Below, one piece after another: positions 46,212-56,794 of a stretch of 64,000 nt of DNA (position 1 is the first letter of the stretch; each line of letters opens with the position of its first letter). Below the pieces are notes generated by a model. That model saw only the letters and a list, made by a program, of their open reading frames with translations. It made no database searches and was not told the DNA's origin. The translations under genes were made by a program, and so were the position numbers. Source of the DNA: Henckelia pumila (taxonomy: Eukaryota > Streptophyta > Magnoliopsida > Lamiales > Gesneriaceae); assembly GCF_033568475.1 (NCBI RefSeq), contig NC_133123.1, forward strand, positions 23,050,622-23,114,621. The letters are read 5' to 3'.

Positions 46212-48619
46212 ATGTCTAGTTTGGATGTTAGTGACTCGGGTGTTGGTGAGGATGGACCAGGAGGTGATGGAGGAAACAAACAAACAACACGAAGACATCA
46301 ATCTTGTAGTAGAGTTCTTGAGAACACATTAAGAAAGCGGAAAATTGATAAATTGGAGGTTCGGTTTGAAGAGTATACCGGTCGCAATCTTGGGAAAAAT
46401 GGAAAATGGTTTAATAACCTAATAGCTCAAATAGTCAGAGATACTATATCTCCTCGTATTACAGCTTGGGAGGATGTGATTTTGGTTGAAAAACAGCTCA
46501 TATTTGATCGTCTTGATGTAAGTTTGGAAATTACATTATATTTGTAAGTCAATATATTTTTTTTAATTATACAATAATCTATATATGTATTAATGAGTTT
46601 TGGTTCTTTTTTAAGAACAAATTTATATATCCAAAGACGGAAAAAGGTGAAGGGGAGGTAGAGAGGCTTGTCATGAGAGCTATTCGAGAAGGAAGGTGTA
46701 AGATGAGGAGACATTGGAAGCAACTCGGAGGATTGCAAAATAAAGATGCACCAAAGAGAAAGCCGTACAAGAGATTACCCCAAAATGATTGGGATTTCTT
46801 TTGTGATTATTTTGGCACAAACGAACAAATGGTTGACAATAATTAAAGTAATCGTTAAATATTTCAATATTACTTACACTAATATTATTCTTTGTTGTAG
46901 GAAATATCTGAGAAGAATACAAATAATCGGTTTATGAGAGCACTTGAAGGTGCCCATGGATCGAAGACATTGGTCCAACATTATCATGATGGTGTAAGTT
47001 TTATTCAAAAAATACATTCTTTTTTGTGATTTATAATACAATAATGTGTTCATTTTTAAGGCTGACCCTGTGACGAAAGAGCTTCCGAGCGTGGTTGACA
47101 CCTTCGAAAAATTCTATCACAAAAAAGGACAATGAAAGAATGACTGGGCTGCTCGAAAATATGTATGTATCTTTTACAGTTTATGCTTTACAAATTTAAG
47201 TGTTTAAGTTTGGAATAGTTTATGTAGGTAGTTTATTCTGAAAATAAGGTTTACAGAGCCTAATTTATAGTGGGATCCATATGTGGTTTAAAATATCATT
47301 CTTGCGGTCTTGTGGTCCAGTACTTATATTAGTAGAAATCAAGTAGCTATTTTATCATGAATCACGAATTCATATGCTAGTTAAGTGTATTTTTTTTCAA
47401 GCTATCTTGTTTGTTGTCAATAAAATATTGCAGTATATTTAATTTCTCGAAATCAATATTGGTAAATGAAATATCAATATATAAAGATTAAAAATTAAAT
47501 TTTTGAAATTAATCGTATGTTTAAATTAAAAAGCAAATGGTCATTGTTTTTGCCGTCAATGCTATGTGCTCTGTTAGCAAAATTTAGTTCGAAGTGGGCC
47601 AATGAGTGTAAGAACAGACTTGATTGGAGGACTAAAGCATATATATTTGAGCTATTTACTAATATTTTTCTTGATCCCTTGAATATAAAAACCCGTATAT
47701 AATCATATTCCTGGAGAGCAAATAGGCGTGTGATTACATTAACCTCTTGTCTTACATTTGGAAAAGAAACCATTTTGGCCATTTAATTTATGCATGAGAT
47801 CGATGGACTTTGAAAAACATGTTAGAAATGTGAAGTTATCCATTTTTAGGAAAATTCTATGTCACCCAAAGGGCACTGCCCTGGGGTGGCATGACAGAGT
47901 ATGATTGGTTAAAATCAGTGGGCTCCACTATGGGCATACATGATTTAAGAGCTTAAAGTGTGTGTCTGATCTTGAAACAGGTAAACATGTTCATCTTGCA
48001 CAATTAAGAACGAGTTATTTTATTTTTATTTTGAATAGTTCATTTCTCGTTAATTTCATTTTACTGTATTTCTCTGTCTCTAAAGATTTGTTCTCTTATA
48101 GAATTGGATGTATTTGGGTTGATTGTTTACGAAAATTTTGGTGGATTCCAGAAAGAACAGGCATTAGTCAGTCACCCTACAAAAATACTTCCCAAAACCC
48201 CTTTGTGGCGAAAAAGAGGGATTCAACATAAACAAATGCCATTTATTTAATATTTTATTTTTTCGAAGGATGAAATGGTAGAACTTCGATCGAATCAACC
48301 AGAAGGTGAAATGTCAATCTCTGTTGTTGACGATGTGCATCAGCCCAAAGACGTCGATATCATGGCGCAAGTCTTAGGCTCACGATCTCGCTACGTCAAG
48401 GGGTTAGGTCTGCTGCCTAAACTATCTGTGGTGGGTGGTTCTAGGGCCACAAACATCAGCTCAAAACGTTATGATGATAATGAAAATATGGTGATTATGC
48501 AACAAACGATCGATGAGCAGAAAAAGATTATAGGTGAGCACCAACAAAAAATTGATGCATTATTTCAACACCTTCAACAGATCATTTCAGTTTTCTCTTT
48601 TCAGTCACCACCGACATGA
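46212..48619 (+). pseudogene. CACTA ORF1 / plant Transposase_24-like gene, disrupted
   Basis: Exon-like blocks at 46212-46517, 46616-~46840, 46901-46993, 47061-47135 and 48269-48619 carry good splice borders. They encode a Ser/Gly-rich start, a basic KRKIDKLEVRFEEYTGRNLG segment, PKTEKGEGEVERLVMRAIREG, a KRLPQNDWDFFCDYFG block and a C-terminal VLGSRSRYVKGLGLLPK with a terminal coiled coil. The order matches the En/Spm-associated plant transposase family (Pfam Transposase_24 type, from recall). A TGA at 47133-47135 ends the fourth block early, and 47.14-48.27 kb has no family-like sequence. The gene is therefore broken. The intact protein would bind subterminal repeats. Confidence 0.65.
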
Positions 48620-48899
48620 TCTTCGACTAGATGCCCTCCACCACCTCCCCCACCTCCGGAAACGACTATGTAGGATTTTTTTTAAGGTTATGTAAATAGT
48701 ATTTGACTTATAACTATATGTTTTGGATATTATTTAACTATTGGTATTCTTCTGTAAACAAAATATTTGTTAGATCTAGTAAATTTGACTATGATTAATT
48801 ATTTTTTGTGATAATAAAATTTAACAGGTAAGAAAAATTATTATGCATTTTTTACGATTCTTTAAGAATGCGGGAAAATGAAAAATAAAAAAAATTAGG

Positions 48900-49297
48900 A
48901 CCTTTGGCGATGCTCTAAAGGCGTAGTGAAATGAATAGTATTTTTGGCGACATGTTTTAAGTGTCGCGAAATAATCACTATTGCAATTAGAAATCCACCA
49001 TAAAATATATTTTGCGGCTCATAATTACTCGTCACCAAAAGGTCAACACTTACAGCGACGCATTACGTGTGTCACGAAATGATTAATATCATAACCAAAT
49101 ACTTACCGTAAAATTTATTTCGCGACGCACACTACTGCACCAAATGCCTACTCCTATGGGGCGCGTTTTTTACGCGTCACCACAGACCAAATTGACCTTT
49201 GCCTACGCAATCCTGCGTCGCGGAATTATCTGCGATTCGTTTTGCTTACATTCCGCGACACAATTTTGTGTCGCCAATTATCATATTTCTTGTAGTG
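48900..49297. repeat. CACTA subterminal repeat region
   Basis: Short motifs around GTCGC/GCGAC (GTGTCGCGAAATAA, GCGACGCATTACGTG, TTTCGCGACGC, CCTGCGTCGCGGAATT) recur at least six times in both orientations before the TTGTAGTG end. They are the presumed binding sites of the ORF1 protein. Confidence 0.7.
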
Positions 49298-49666
49298 TAT
49301 TATTATTATCGGGGTGGGTTCGGGGATGGGGATAACATCCTCATACCCGCCCCAATATATTTCGGGGATTTTTAAAAATTCTCGAACTCGAACTCATGAT
49401 ACCCGAAAATATCCCTCAAACCCGTCCCGTTTCGATTTTTCCCCGCGGGTACCCGAACCCGCGGGGAAAATTGTCATCCCTACTTGGCCGGGTCTAAACC
49501 CCGCCCCATCGGGCCGGTTCAATGTGGGGTCGGGTTTAGACCCGACCCATTGTCATCCCTAACATTGTCCCCATTCTCGCCCTGATCTCCATAATTTCTT
49601 ATCGTGGATTCCACGTCTTCATCCCCGTCCTCATACCCGAAAATATATATATTATTAATAAATTTT

Positions 49667-49675
<9 letters not shown>

Positions 49676-49702
<27 letters not shown>
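49676..49702. repeat. (TA)n microsatellite in the outer hAT element
   Basis: About 12 TA units. The related (ATC)n(ATT)n tract lies at 50148-50190. Confidence 0.9.
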
Positions 49703-49703
<1 letters not shown>

Positions 49704-50322
49704 ATTAGTAAATTTTATTATATAAGAATAAAAAAATATTATTCAATTTTATGATAAAATACATTAAATATTTTGGATAAAAATTTTGATTATAATATTA
49801 ACTTTTAAAATTAATCAAAATATTTTAAATAACAAATATCGCTACCAATAAAAATTATTTTAAATAAAATACTATATATCAAAAATTTATTAAGAATATG
49901 TATTTTTTCTAAATTTATCTAAATAAATAATAAAATGTATGCATAGATTAATATTAATAGTTTATATATCTAAGTAACATGAATGAGATTCAAATAATAG
50001 TTTTATGTTATAAAAAAAGCAAATTATCACAAGCGTATATATTATATATAATACATAAAAAATATATAAATTAAAGAATAGTAATTCTTTTAATTATATT
50101 TTATAAAATTTTAGATTTAATAAAATTTTATAAATAAAATATTCATACACATCATCATCATCATCATTATTATTATTATTATTATTATCCCCGAACCCGA
50201 ATCCATATTCGAATATTCACCCCTGAACCCGCTCCATTTTGAATTTTCCCCAAATATTCATCCCCGAACCCAGCTCATTTCAATTTTTTACAATAGGAAA
50301 AATTTTCATCCCTAATTATCAT

Positions 50323-52839
50323 CTCATCCTGATAGATGTACTTACTGCTCCTAACATTATGTTTAGTGGTAAGTATAATCTTTGGATATGTTGTTTTTAG
50401 ATTGAATGCTACTCACAACGTACATAATGACATTTATTTTGGATCAGTTTTGATGTAGAAGTCACGGCTTAAAAACAAAATTAAGAAACAGTTTTTATGT
50501 TCACATTTGAAGATGAAAATAAATTATTTTTTTCAAAATATGAATAAGAAATTCGAAGAGAATATGAAGATTAACGAACCTCAAACCGTAACTTTTTGTA
50601 TTTGGGAAATTGCTTTTACAAGACTTTAAAATTGTTTAATATTTTATTACGTAGGGTCATAATTAAAACGAAATAAAATATTGATACAAATTCCAATTTG
50701 CTGCCACGAATGTAGATTAATAAGAGTAATCGTTGTTTACATGAGTTAAAAATCATCCTCTTTTAATAATTACTCGTAACTGAAAACGAGACGGAAGGGT
50801 ATTATATTATTTAGTGTCATAATTAAAACAAAAGAAGATAATTAATTGATTTTGGAGAAAATGAGAGTAGAAAATTGATGAAAATGGTGAGAAAGAAAGT
50901 GACATCAACCATGAATCATTTGGTTGTCACCAAATTCTAAGCTCATATATATGTGATTATTTGGTGAGAAATTGACATCATATAATCATATATAGTTATT
51001 GATGAGGATGTAAAGATTCAATCATCAATAAACATATATACAATGTGTATGGTGATTGTTTTTGTTTGAAATCTAATGTGTATGTAGGTGAATTTGAATA
51101 TGAAAGTATTTTAAATTTTTTTTGATATTCTATTTAATGTTTAAAAGATGCAGAAACACGTTATTTCAACTTGTGGTATGTCTTTTTATCCAAAAAAATT
51201 GAACAAAAGCACAAAAAACATGATTCAAATTAAATTAATTAAATGAGAAAAATCGAAAGAAATAAACACTTTTTCAAGAATCAGAGCCTCGGAACGCCTA
51301 AGGCGTCTCCTGCATGCCTGTGCGAAGCAGAAGCGCAAGGGCGCCTATACTCAGGGCCCCTCGCGCCTCCTCAGGCGCCACCTGCAGATAAAAAAAAAAG
51401 GAAAAAAAAAAAAGAGACGTTGGTCATATAATTTACACGTTTTTTTATAAATCCATCAATAAACTCGTCCATTAGTTTCTTTTTTTTTTTTTTTCCAATT
51501 TTTGTCTCCTTCTATCAGAGTATTTATGTGGAGTCGAAAGATAATTATGTGTCAATCTCCGATAAAAAATGATTAAAAACTGGGGAAAAAAATTCAAATT
51601 AGTGAGTAAAAGTGTAAAACTAAATATAGGACAAAAAATATAATTTATTTCTTTCTGATTTGCGAATGTGTTTTTGAGCAATTTTTAAAACACCGTCTAC
51701 GTCCAAACATCATTTAAAAATTGATTTCAATTAAAAAAAATCAACTCAAGATGTTTTATATTTTCCAGATCTATAAATTTGAATTATTTACTATCACTTT
51801 TTTTTTTAAAAAAAAAAATTATTCCAATAACTCCAACTGTGGATTGTGGGTGTTTGACACACAAACATTTATCATACCGTCTCATTGGTCAACTTTATAA
51901 TGGATTTCTAATCCAAATTAACTAATAAAAATATTACTTTTATGTCAAAAAATTATTATTTTCCACTGCAAATATGATATTGATGGAATAATCTCACAGA
52001 GACTTACACACATATGACATATATAGTATCCATTTGAAAGCGTTATGTACAAAACCCAAAAAAAAAGCGTTATGTACTTGCAGTTTAATACATATCTAAA
52101 CATTATATTTTTTGTTATTTTAAAATTAATAAGATTTCATAATTTTTAATTATGAATATTAGAATAATCTAAAAATTTTAAAATTATAGTAAAGATATTA
52201 TTTGTTTAAAATATAATTAAAGATAAAATTGAAATATCTTTAAAAAATAAAAATTAATGAACTATGAAATGGGGATATAATTATAATTTGAAATAAAATT
52301 TCAACAAATCTATTAAAATTAAAAGTTAATTGATATAAATGTTATTATAGATATAACCTGTCAATTTATAAAGGTCGCCCGAAATGACTTCCAAACAATA
52401 AGACCAGCCCAATAATTGTTGGGTTTGACAAACGGCCCAATATAAATTATAATACTGATGAGTGATGATACACCTTATCTTCAAGGGGTGTTGAATATGT
52501 ACGAACAAAAAATTTATATTTCAGCTTCAACCGGAGCTTTTTGAATAAAAGGTTTTCATGCTCGAGTTCGACTCAAATACTTTTTGAAAAACTCAATATG
52601 ATACCTGCTAAATTTACGATAACAACTTTTTTTCGAAACGATTTATCTACACTGTCCACTCATCTGATAAAAAAAAAAAAACTCATTTTCGCATCCTTAA
52701 ATTGAATTTTCTGACTCCTTCCTTAAGTCCAATCAAAATTGAACTTGATTCAAGCTTTTAATTAGTTGATCCTCGTGAGCATATGAAAATATTGAGAAAT
52801 CATTATTTTAGAAAATGACGCCCTCGTGTCCACGGGGAA
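50323..52839. other. AT-rich intergenic DNA
   Basis: No gene recognised. A GC-rich island at 51280-51385 (GCGCCTATACTCAGGG, CCTCAGGCGCC) looks like part of a dispersed repeat I cannot name. The 62-codon open frame across it is not convincing. Confidence 0.5.
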
Positions 52840-53408
52840 TGATGATGGTTTATCAAACCGGGGCCCGGGTTGTCAGGGTAGTGAAGTGGGCCTGACGTGA
52901 TGACTGGGCTAGTAGGTGTAAAATGTGGTTTGTCCCTCCTGGATCGGGATGATCTGCACATAAGAGAAAAGAATGAAAGCACGTTAGTGGGGCGCCGGAA
53001 GGTTTTCCGGCGGGGCCACTCCGAAGCTTAAGTCAGACTTAGAAATAGAATGGGCTTTTAGGAAAAATGAGTATAATGCTTTGGGATTTTAGATGAACAT
53101 ACATCTACAAATGTCTGTGGCCAGGTATTTATAGGCCTTGGAGTGAGAGAGTCACTCCGCATTTCCAGGGTAGTGGCCACGATCTGGATCGTGGGTGCAG
53201 GAGTTACCCACGTTTACCTGTGACGCACGATGGAGCCGGAAGGCTCGGGATTATGGCAGTCGTGGGGATCATGCCCTTGAGACATGGGCTTTGTCTAAGT
53301 CATGCAGATCTGGTCTACCGGGATCCTGAAACTCCTAGCCTGCTTTAATACAGCCCTGACACCCCTGGCCTTTCCTGGCCCTGCCACCCCTGGCTTACCA
53401 GGGTATCA
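52840..53408 (-). repeat. 3' LTR of the second Tat-type element
   Basis: In element sense it begins TGATACCCTGG (53408) and ends CCATCATCA (52840), 569 bp, with TG...CA ends. A purine tract (GTGGGAGGAGTAG) lies directly before its start. A TATA box (CCTATAAATACC on the minus strand) is at about 53124-53136. The CCACTCCGAAGCTTAAGTCAG core at 53017-53036 corresponds to CACTCCGACGCTCAAGTCAG at 20417-20436. Confidence 0.7.
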
Positions 53409-53830
53409 CTACTCCTCCCACAAATAGTCGGGCTAGAGTCTTACTCGCTGTCTTGACTAACAGCCCTGCTACCCTTGCTTTAATACAGCCCTGACACCCC
53501 TGACTTGGTATAGCTCTGTTCACTGCCCTGACTAGCATCCCTGATGCTTCTGCTTCTTCTTAGCCCTGATATCCTTGACTTCCCGGGATATCACCACTCC
53601 TCCCTAAAAATAGTCGGGCTAGAACCATGTTCGCTGCCCTGACTAGCATCCCTGATGCTTCTGTTTCTCCTTAGCCCTGATACCCCTGACTTCCCGGGAT
53701 ATCACCACTCCTCCCTAAAAATAGTCGGACTAGAACCCTGTTCGCTGTCCTGACTAGCATCCTTGATGCTTTTCTTCTTAGCCCTGATACCCCTGACTTT
53801 CCGGGGTATCACCATTCCGTGGGGCTTTAA
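53409..53830 (-). repeat. Tandem repeats of the PPT/LTR-junction region, ~110-bp unit
   Basis: Three units of about 110 bp (about 53522-53830) each carry CTGACTAGCATCC...TTAGCCCTGATA...GGGATATCACCACTCCTCCC...AATAGTCGG. Further partial copies lie at 53340-53520. Each unit repeats the polypurine tract plus the first bases of the LTR. Confidence 0.8.
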
Positions 53831-53860
53831 ACAAATTGTGAAATTTTGTTAAATGCTGTA

Positions 53861-54060
53861 GGGCTGACGTCAGCCCTAGAATTTGAAGTGACGGGCAGGT
53901 GTCAGTGGACGTTACTTGTCCTTTCAACTGCCCGCATGATCATTACGCTGCCCGATTCAACTTCCCAAGCTCATCCTTACCCTCCGATCATCTTTAAATC
54001 TACGGCCTGGATGTAAGTTCTTCACCTATAAATACTAAACCCCTTCCTTCATTTTTTACT
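53861..54060 (+). promoter_or_regulatory. Promoter of the antisense gene
   Basis: A 16-bp perfect palindrome GGGCTGACGTCAGCCC at 53861-53876 holds a TGACGTCA bZIP-type core. A TATA box, CCTATAAATACT, lies at 54025-54036, followed by a pyrimidine-rich stretch suited to initiation about 54060, some 170 nt before the ATG. Orientation is opposite to the LTR promoter. Confidence 0.6.
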
Positions 54061-54230
54061 TTCTCTGTTCACGCATTCCTTCCCTGCTTCTAAGTTTCTC
54101 CGGGTCCGGCGATTCTGCATTTCAAGCTTATTTCTTACAGCCCTTGTTCGTGCTCCATCCTTTTTCTGTAAGTTTTTACTCTACCTTATACTCAGTGTCC
54201 CCTTCTTTTACCTTGTCGTCTTCCTAAAAA

Positions 54231-56651
54231 ATGTCGGAATCTGCCTCTTCTACATCTGGTGCCAATGCTCGTGGCTCTGCTAGTGTAGAGTCCGCGGCCC
54301 TACGCCATGATTCTCCACCCCCTGTCACTTCCGGTGTCCAACCGAGATTAGCCCCTTCCTCCTCTCGTCCAAAGAAGACCCAAACTGGGACTTCTAAGGA
54401 TAAAGGCAAAGCTAAAGCTTCTGCTTCTAACCCTCTTCTTCCTTTACCCAAACCAAACCCTGAAGGTCCCTGGTTCTCCCAATTTACCAGTACCCTACGC
54501 CCAGAATCCATAGAGGAGCTTCGAGTTATGGGTAACATCCCTCCTGCGTTTTCTATTCTCATTCCCGGGCCCCTGGGCCGGGCTGACCAGCCGCCCGAGG
54601 GGTTTTATACCTTCTTCAGGGAACAGCTCAAGAATAGGCTTCATTTCCCTGTTCATCCTTTCTACTATAAAATTGCTGGTTTTTACAAGGTTCCTATGAA
54701 CCAATTTCATCCAAATGCTTTTCGCATGATGGCTGCCACTTACGTCCTTTTCAAAGCAAACAATTTGGCCATCACCCCTCTCGTCTTTCACTATTATTAT
54801 GCCTGTCGTTTCACTGAAATGGCCTTTTCTTTGAATGCCCGGCAAAATGCCCGCTTTCTAGATGACACCCCTTCCTCTTGGAAGGGATGGAAAGAAAGGT
54901 TCTTTTATAAAGGGTGAGCCCCACCCCCAAGGGCCCCACACAAAGCCGCCCCAAGCCCCGGCGTGAAGGGAGGTAAATCAGAGTTATGTCTGGCAAGGTA
55001 AGTACCCAGGGAGAGGAAGGCTCGCAAGCGAAAGGTTCTTTTATGTTCAGCTTCCTGGCGCCCAAACCAGACCTACCCAATTCTTGACAGCCCTTCCTCT
55101 TCAGCCCGAACTCCCTAAGAATTATAAACTGGAAGAACCCTATCTCCGATCTCAAGAGCTAGTGGAAAACCAAAAGTTTCCTTCAGCCCCTCTCCTGGAG
55201 GAGAAAAGTTTGAATGATTACGGGTTGGGTCCCCGGGTAGGTGATCCGATAGACCGAATTATTGATGAGTATGATGACTCGGCCCCGGTCTCTGGTATGC
55301 TTTACCGTTATCATGTACTTGCTTCTCTTACATGTTGTTTCTAATATTTCAACTTTTTCCCTTGATGTTTTGTACAGCCGAACCAGCCCCGAAGAAGAAA
55401 AAATCCCGACTAATGAAGCAGGCTTTCGCTCAAAAATGGGCAACCGAGAAGGCAGCTGCCTAAGAGAAATAAGGGGCCCAGGCTGCGGATGCGGCTAGGA
55501 AAGCCAGAATCCTTCAATTGGCGGAGGAACGCAGGGCCCAGCAAGCTCAGGATCAGGAGATTGCTACTACTGCTACCATCCCCGTAGCCTCCGCTCCTTC
55601 ACCCTCTGATGATCCCTTTCTGGTCCCACTTGTGGAGACCGGGGTGGCGAATGATCAGGCCCTTTTTACTGCGGGTCCTTCATCTCCGTTGACGCGGAAG
55701 AGGAAGGCTATAGAGGAGCCAGAAATGGCCATTCTCAGTGATCCGGAAGAGGTGGCTCCCCTTTCCCCCTCCTTCCAGCCCTTGGCCCCATTTTACCAGG
55801 CCGCGCCGGGCTCCAGGTGCCAAGGAAAGTATATTTCAGGCCGGCGCCTCTGGTCGAGGAGTGAGGTTACTAAAAGACCTCATGACTCCTGCGGAGAAAA
55901 ACCATCTCTACCATCGGGGCCCCAATGCTAAATATTTTGAAGGCACCAACCGTATTCTATCCGTAAGTTTTATATTTCTAAGTTTAATGGTATTTCGTTT
56001 TTCCTTTCTGACACCTATGCTTTCAGGGTCTGCATATGCTGGTGGACAGCTACGAAGATGCAACCCGATTTGGTCGGATCGAAACAGATCGGGCACATGT
56101 GGAGGCTGAGAGGTCCCGTGCTGCTGCGGAGGAAAATAAAAAACTGGAGCAAGAGCTGTTGATGATGAGGCAGACTCATGATCAAGTGGTTTCCACCCTC
56201 CAGTCTGCTCTAGGGACGGCTGAACAAGCTCTTCACTCTGCTCAAGTGAATCTTGAACGTGCTGAGACCGATCTGGGGCAAACCCGAGATGCTCTGATCG
56301 TGGCGGAGAGCCAAGCTACATAAGCTCAAACTGAGGCGGCTCTTGTGAAGGACAAGGCTGAGAAGGCTGTGTCCGCGCTGGAAAGCCGCCTGAAATCAGA
56401 AGAAGAGCTGAAGGCCTCTTTCCTTTCATCTGCCAAATTCCAAGAAGCGGTAGTGGACAAGTCATACTCCTTTTTCCAGACCGACTTTTACAAGTGCCGA
56501 GATCAATTTGAAGAGGTCGGCCTGTGGCCTTCTGATAAAAGGGATTTCCCGGATTTGGACAAGGAAAGGAGCTGAAGATGCAGAGACGGCCCCGGCTAAA
56601 GGAGCTCTGACAACGGAAGACGGGAGCCCTTCTGATAACCCCGCAGTTTGA
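54231..56651 (+). pseudogene. Antisense additional gene of a Tat retrotransposon (putative gypsy-type transposon domain, PF04195-like)
   Basis: The first block (54231-54908) encodes a Ser/Pro/Lys-rich N-terminus, then a domain with GPLGRADQPPEGFYTFFREQ, LHFPVHPFYYKIAGFYKV, and PNAFRMMAATYVLF. It resembles the plant family called putative gypsy-type transposon. Two clean introns follow (55295-55377, 55963-56026). The C-terminal part (56027 on) is an Ala/Glu/Gln-rich coiled coil and then SYSFFQTDFYKCRDQFEEVG. The gene is broken by a 136-bp insertion at 54909-55044, TAA codons at 55461-55463 and 55470-55472, a frame change near 55800, and a TAA at 56321-56323. A terminal TGA near 56651 closes the most likely original frame. 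The role of such proteins is unknown. Host origin followed by capture cannot be excluded. Confidence 0.7.
54909..55044. mobile_element. 136-bp insertion flanked by a 15-bp direct repeat
   Basis: GAAAGGTTCTTTTAT occurs at 54894-54908 and again at 55030-55044. The DNA from 54909 to 55044 (unique part plus the second copy) interrupts the antisense gene and shifts the frame by one base. Skipping it brings the flanking coding blocks into one frame. The insert is GC-rich (AGCCCCACCCCCAAGGGCC...) with no tRNA boxes or poly-A tail that I recognise. A 15-bp duplication is typical of LINE-mediated retroposition. Confidence 0.75.
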
Positions 56652-56794
56652 AATATTTTTTGTAATTGGGCCGTAAGAACCCCACCTCTTGTAATCCTTT
56701 ATTATTAATGCTATTCACAACTTCTTCATTGTGTGATGTATTGAATATTTGAATCCTTCCCCACCATAACAGAACAAAGCTTGTCTTTCTTTGG

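Larger units (their letters stand above)
44960..49297 (+). mobile_element. CACTA (En/Spm) element remnant inside the hAT element
   Basis: The right end TTTCTTGTAGTG (to 49297) is a canonical CACTA terminus. It is preceded by about 400 bp of subterminal repeats with a GTCGCGAAAT / TTTCGCGACGC motif in both orientations. The host (ATT)n tract resumes directly after it. At the left junction (about 44960) no CACTA terminus or subterminal repeats are present, so the left end has been deleted. It carries a broken ORF1-type gene but no recognisable TNPD transposase. Confidence 0.75.
44263..49482. mobile_element. Inner hAT-like element with perfect 8-bp duplication
   Basis: The left end TAGGGATGGCAATGGGGC and right end GAAAATTGTCATCCCTA are inverted repeats. 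The octamer CTTGGCCG flanks both sides (44255-44262 and 49483-49490). The element proper is about 44263-44960 plus 49298-49482, roughly 0.9 kb, with a GC-rich rim of CCCGCGGGG-like motifs and a (AT)-rich core. The remaining 4.3 kb is an inserted CACTA remnant. Confidence 0.9.
43655..50314. mobile_element. Outer hAT-like element of a nested cluster, 6.66 kb
   Basis: The octamer ATTATCAT flanks both sides (43647-43654 and 50315-50322). The left end TAGGGATGACAATG pairs with the right end ATTTTCATCCCTA. The right arm (about 49562-50314, AT-rich core with CCCGAACCCG-rich edges) is homologous to the element at 44263. The left arm appears replaced by that of a second, similar element ending CATTGTCATCCCTA at 49561, probably through recombination between their alike ends. 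It has no coding sequence of its own. Confidence 0.8.

Noticed and set aside
54495-55155. Minus-strand frames of 114-116 codons opposite the antisense gene
   Set aside because: No domain; composition follows the plus-strand coding sequence and the 136-bp insert.
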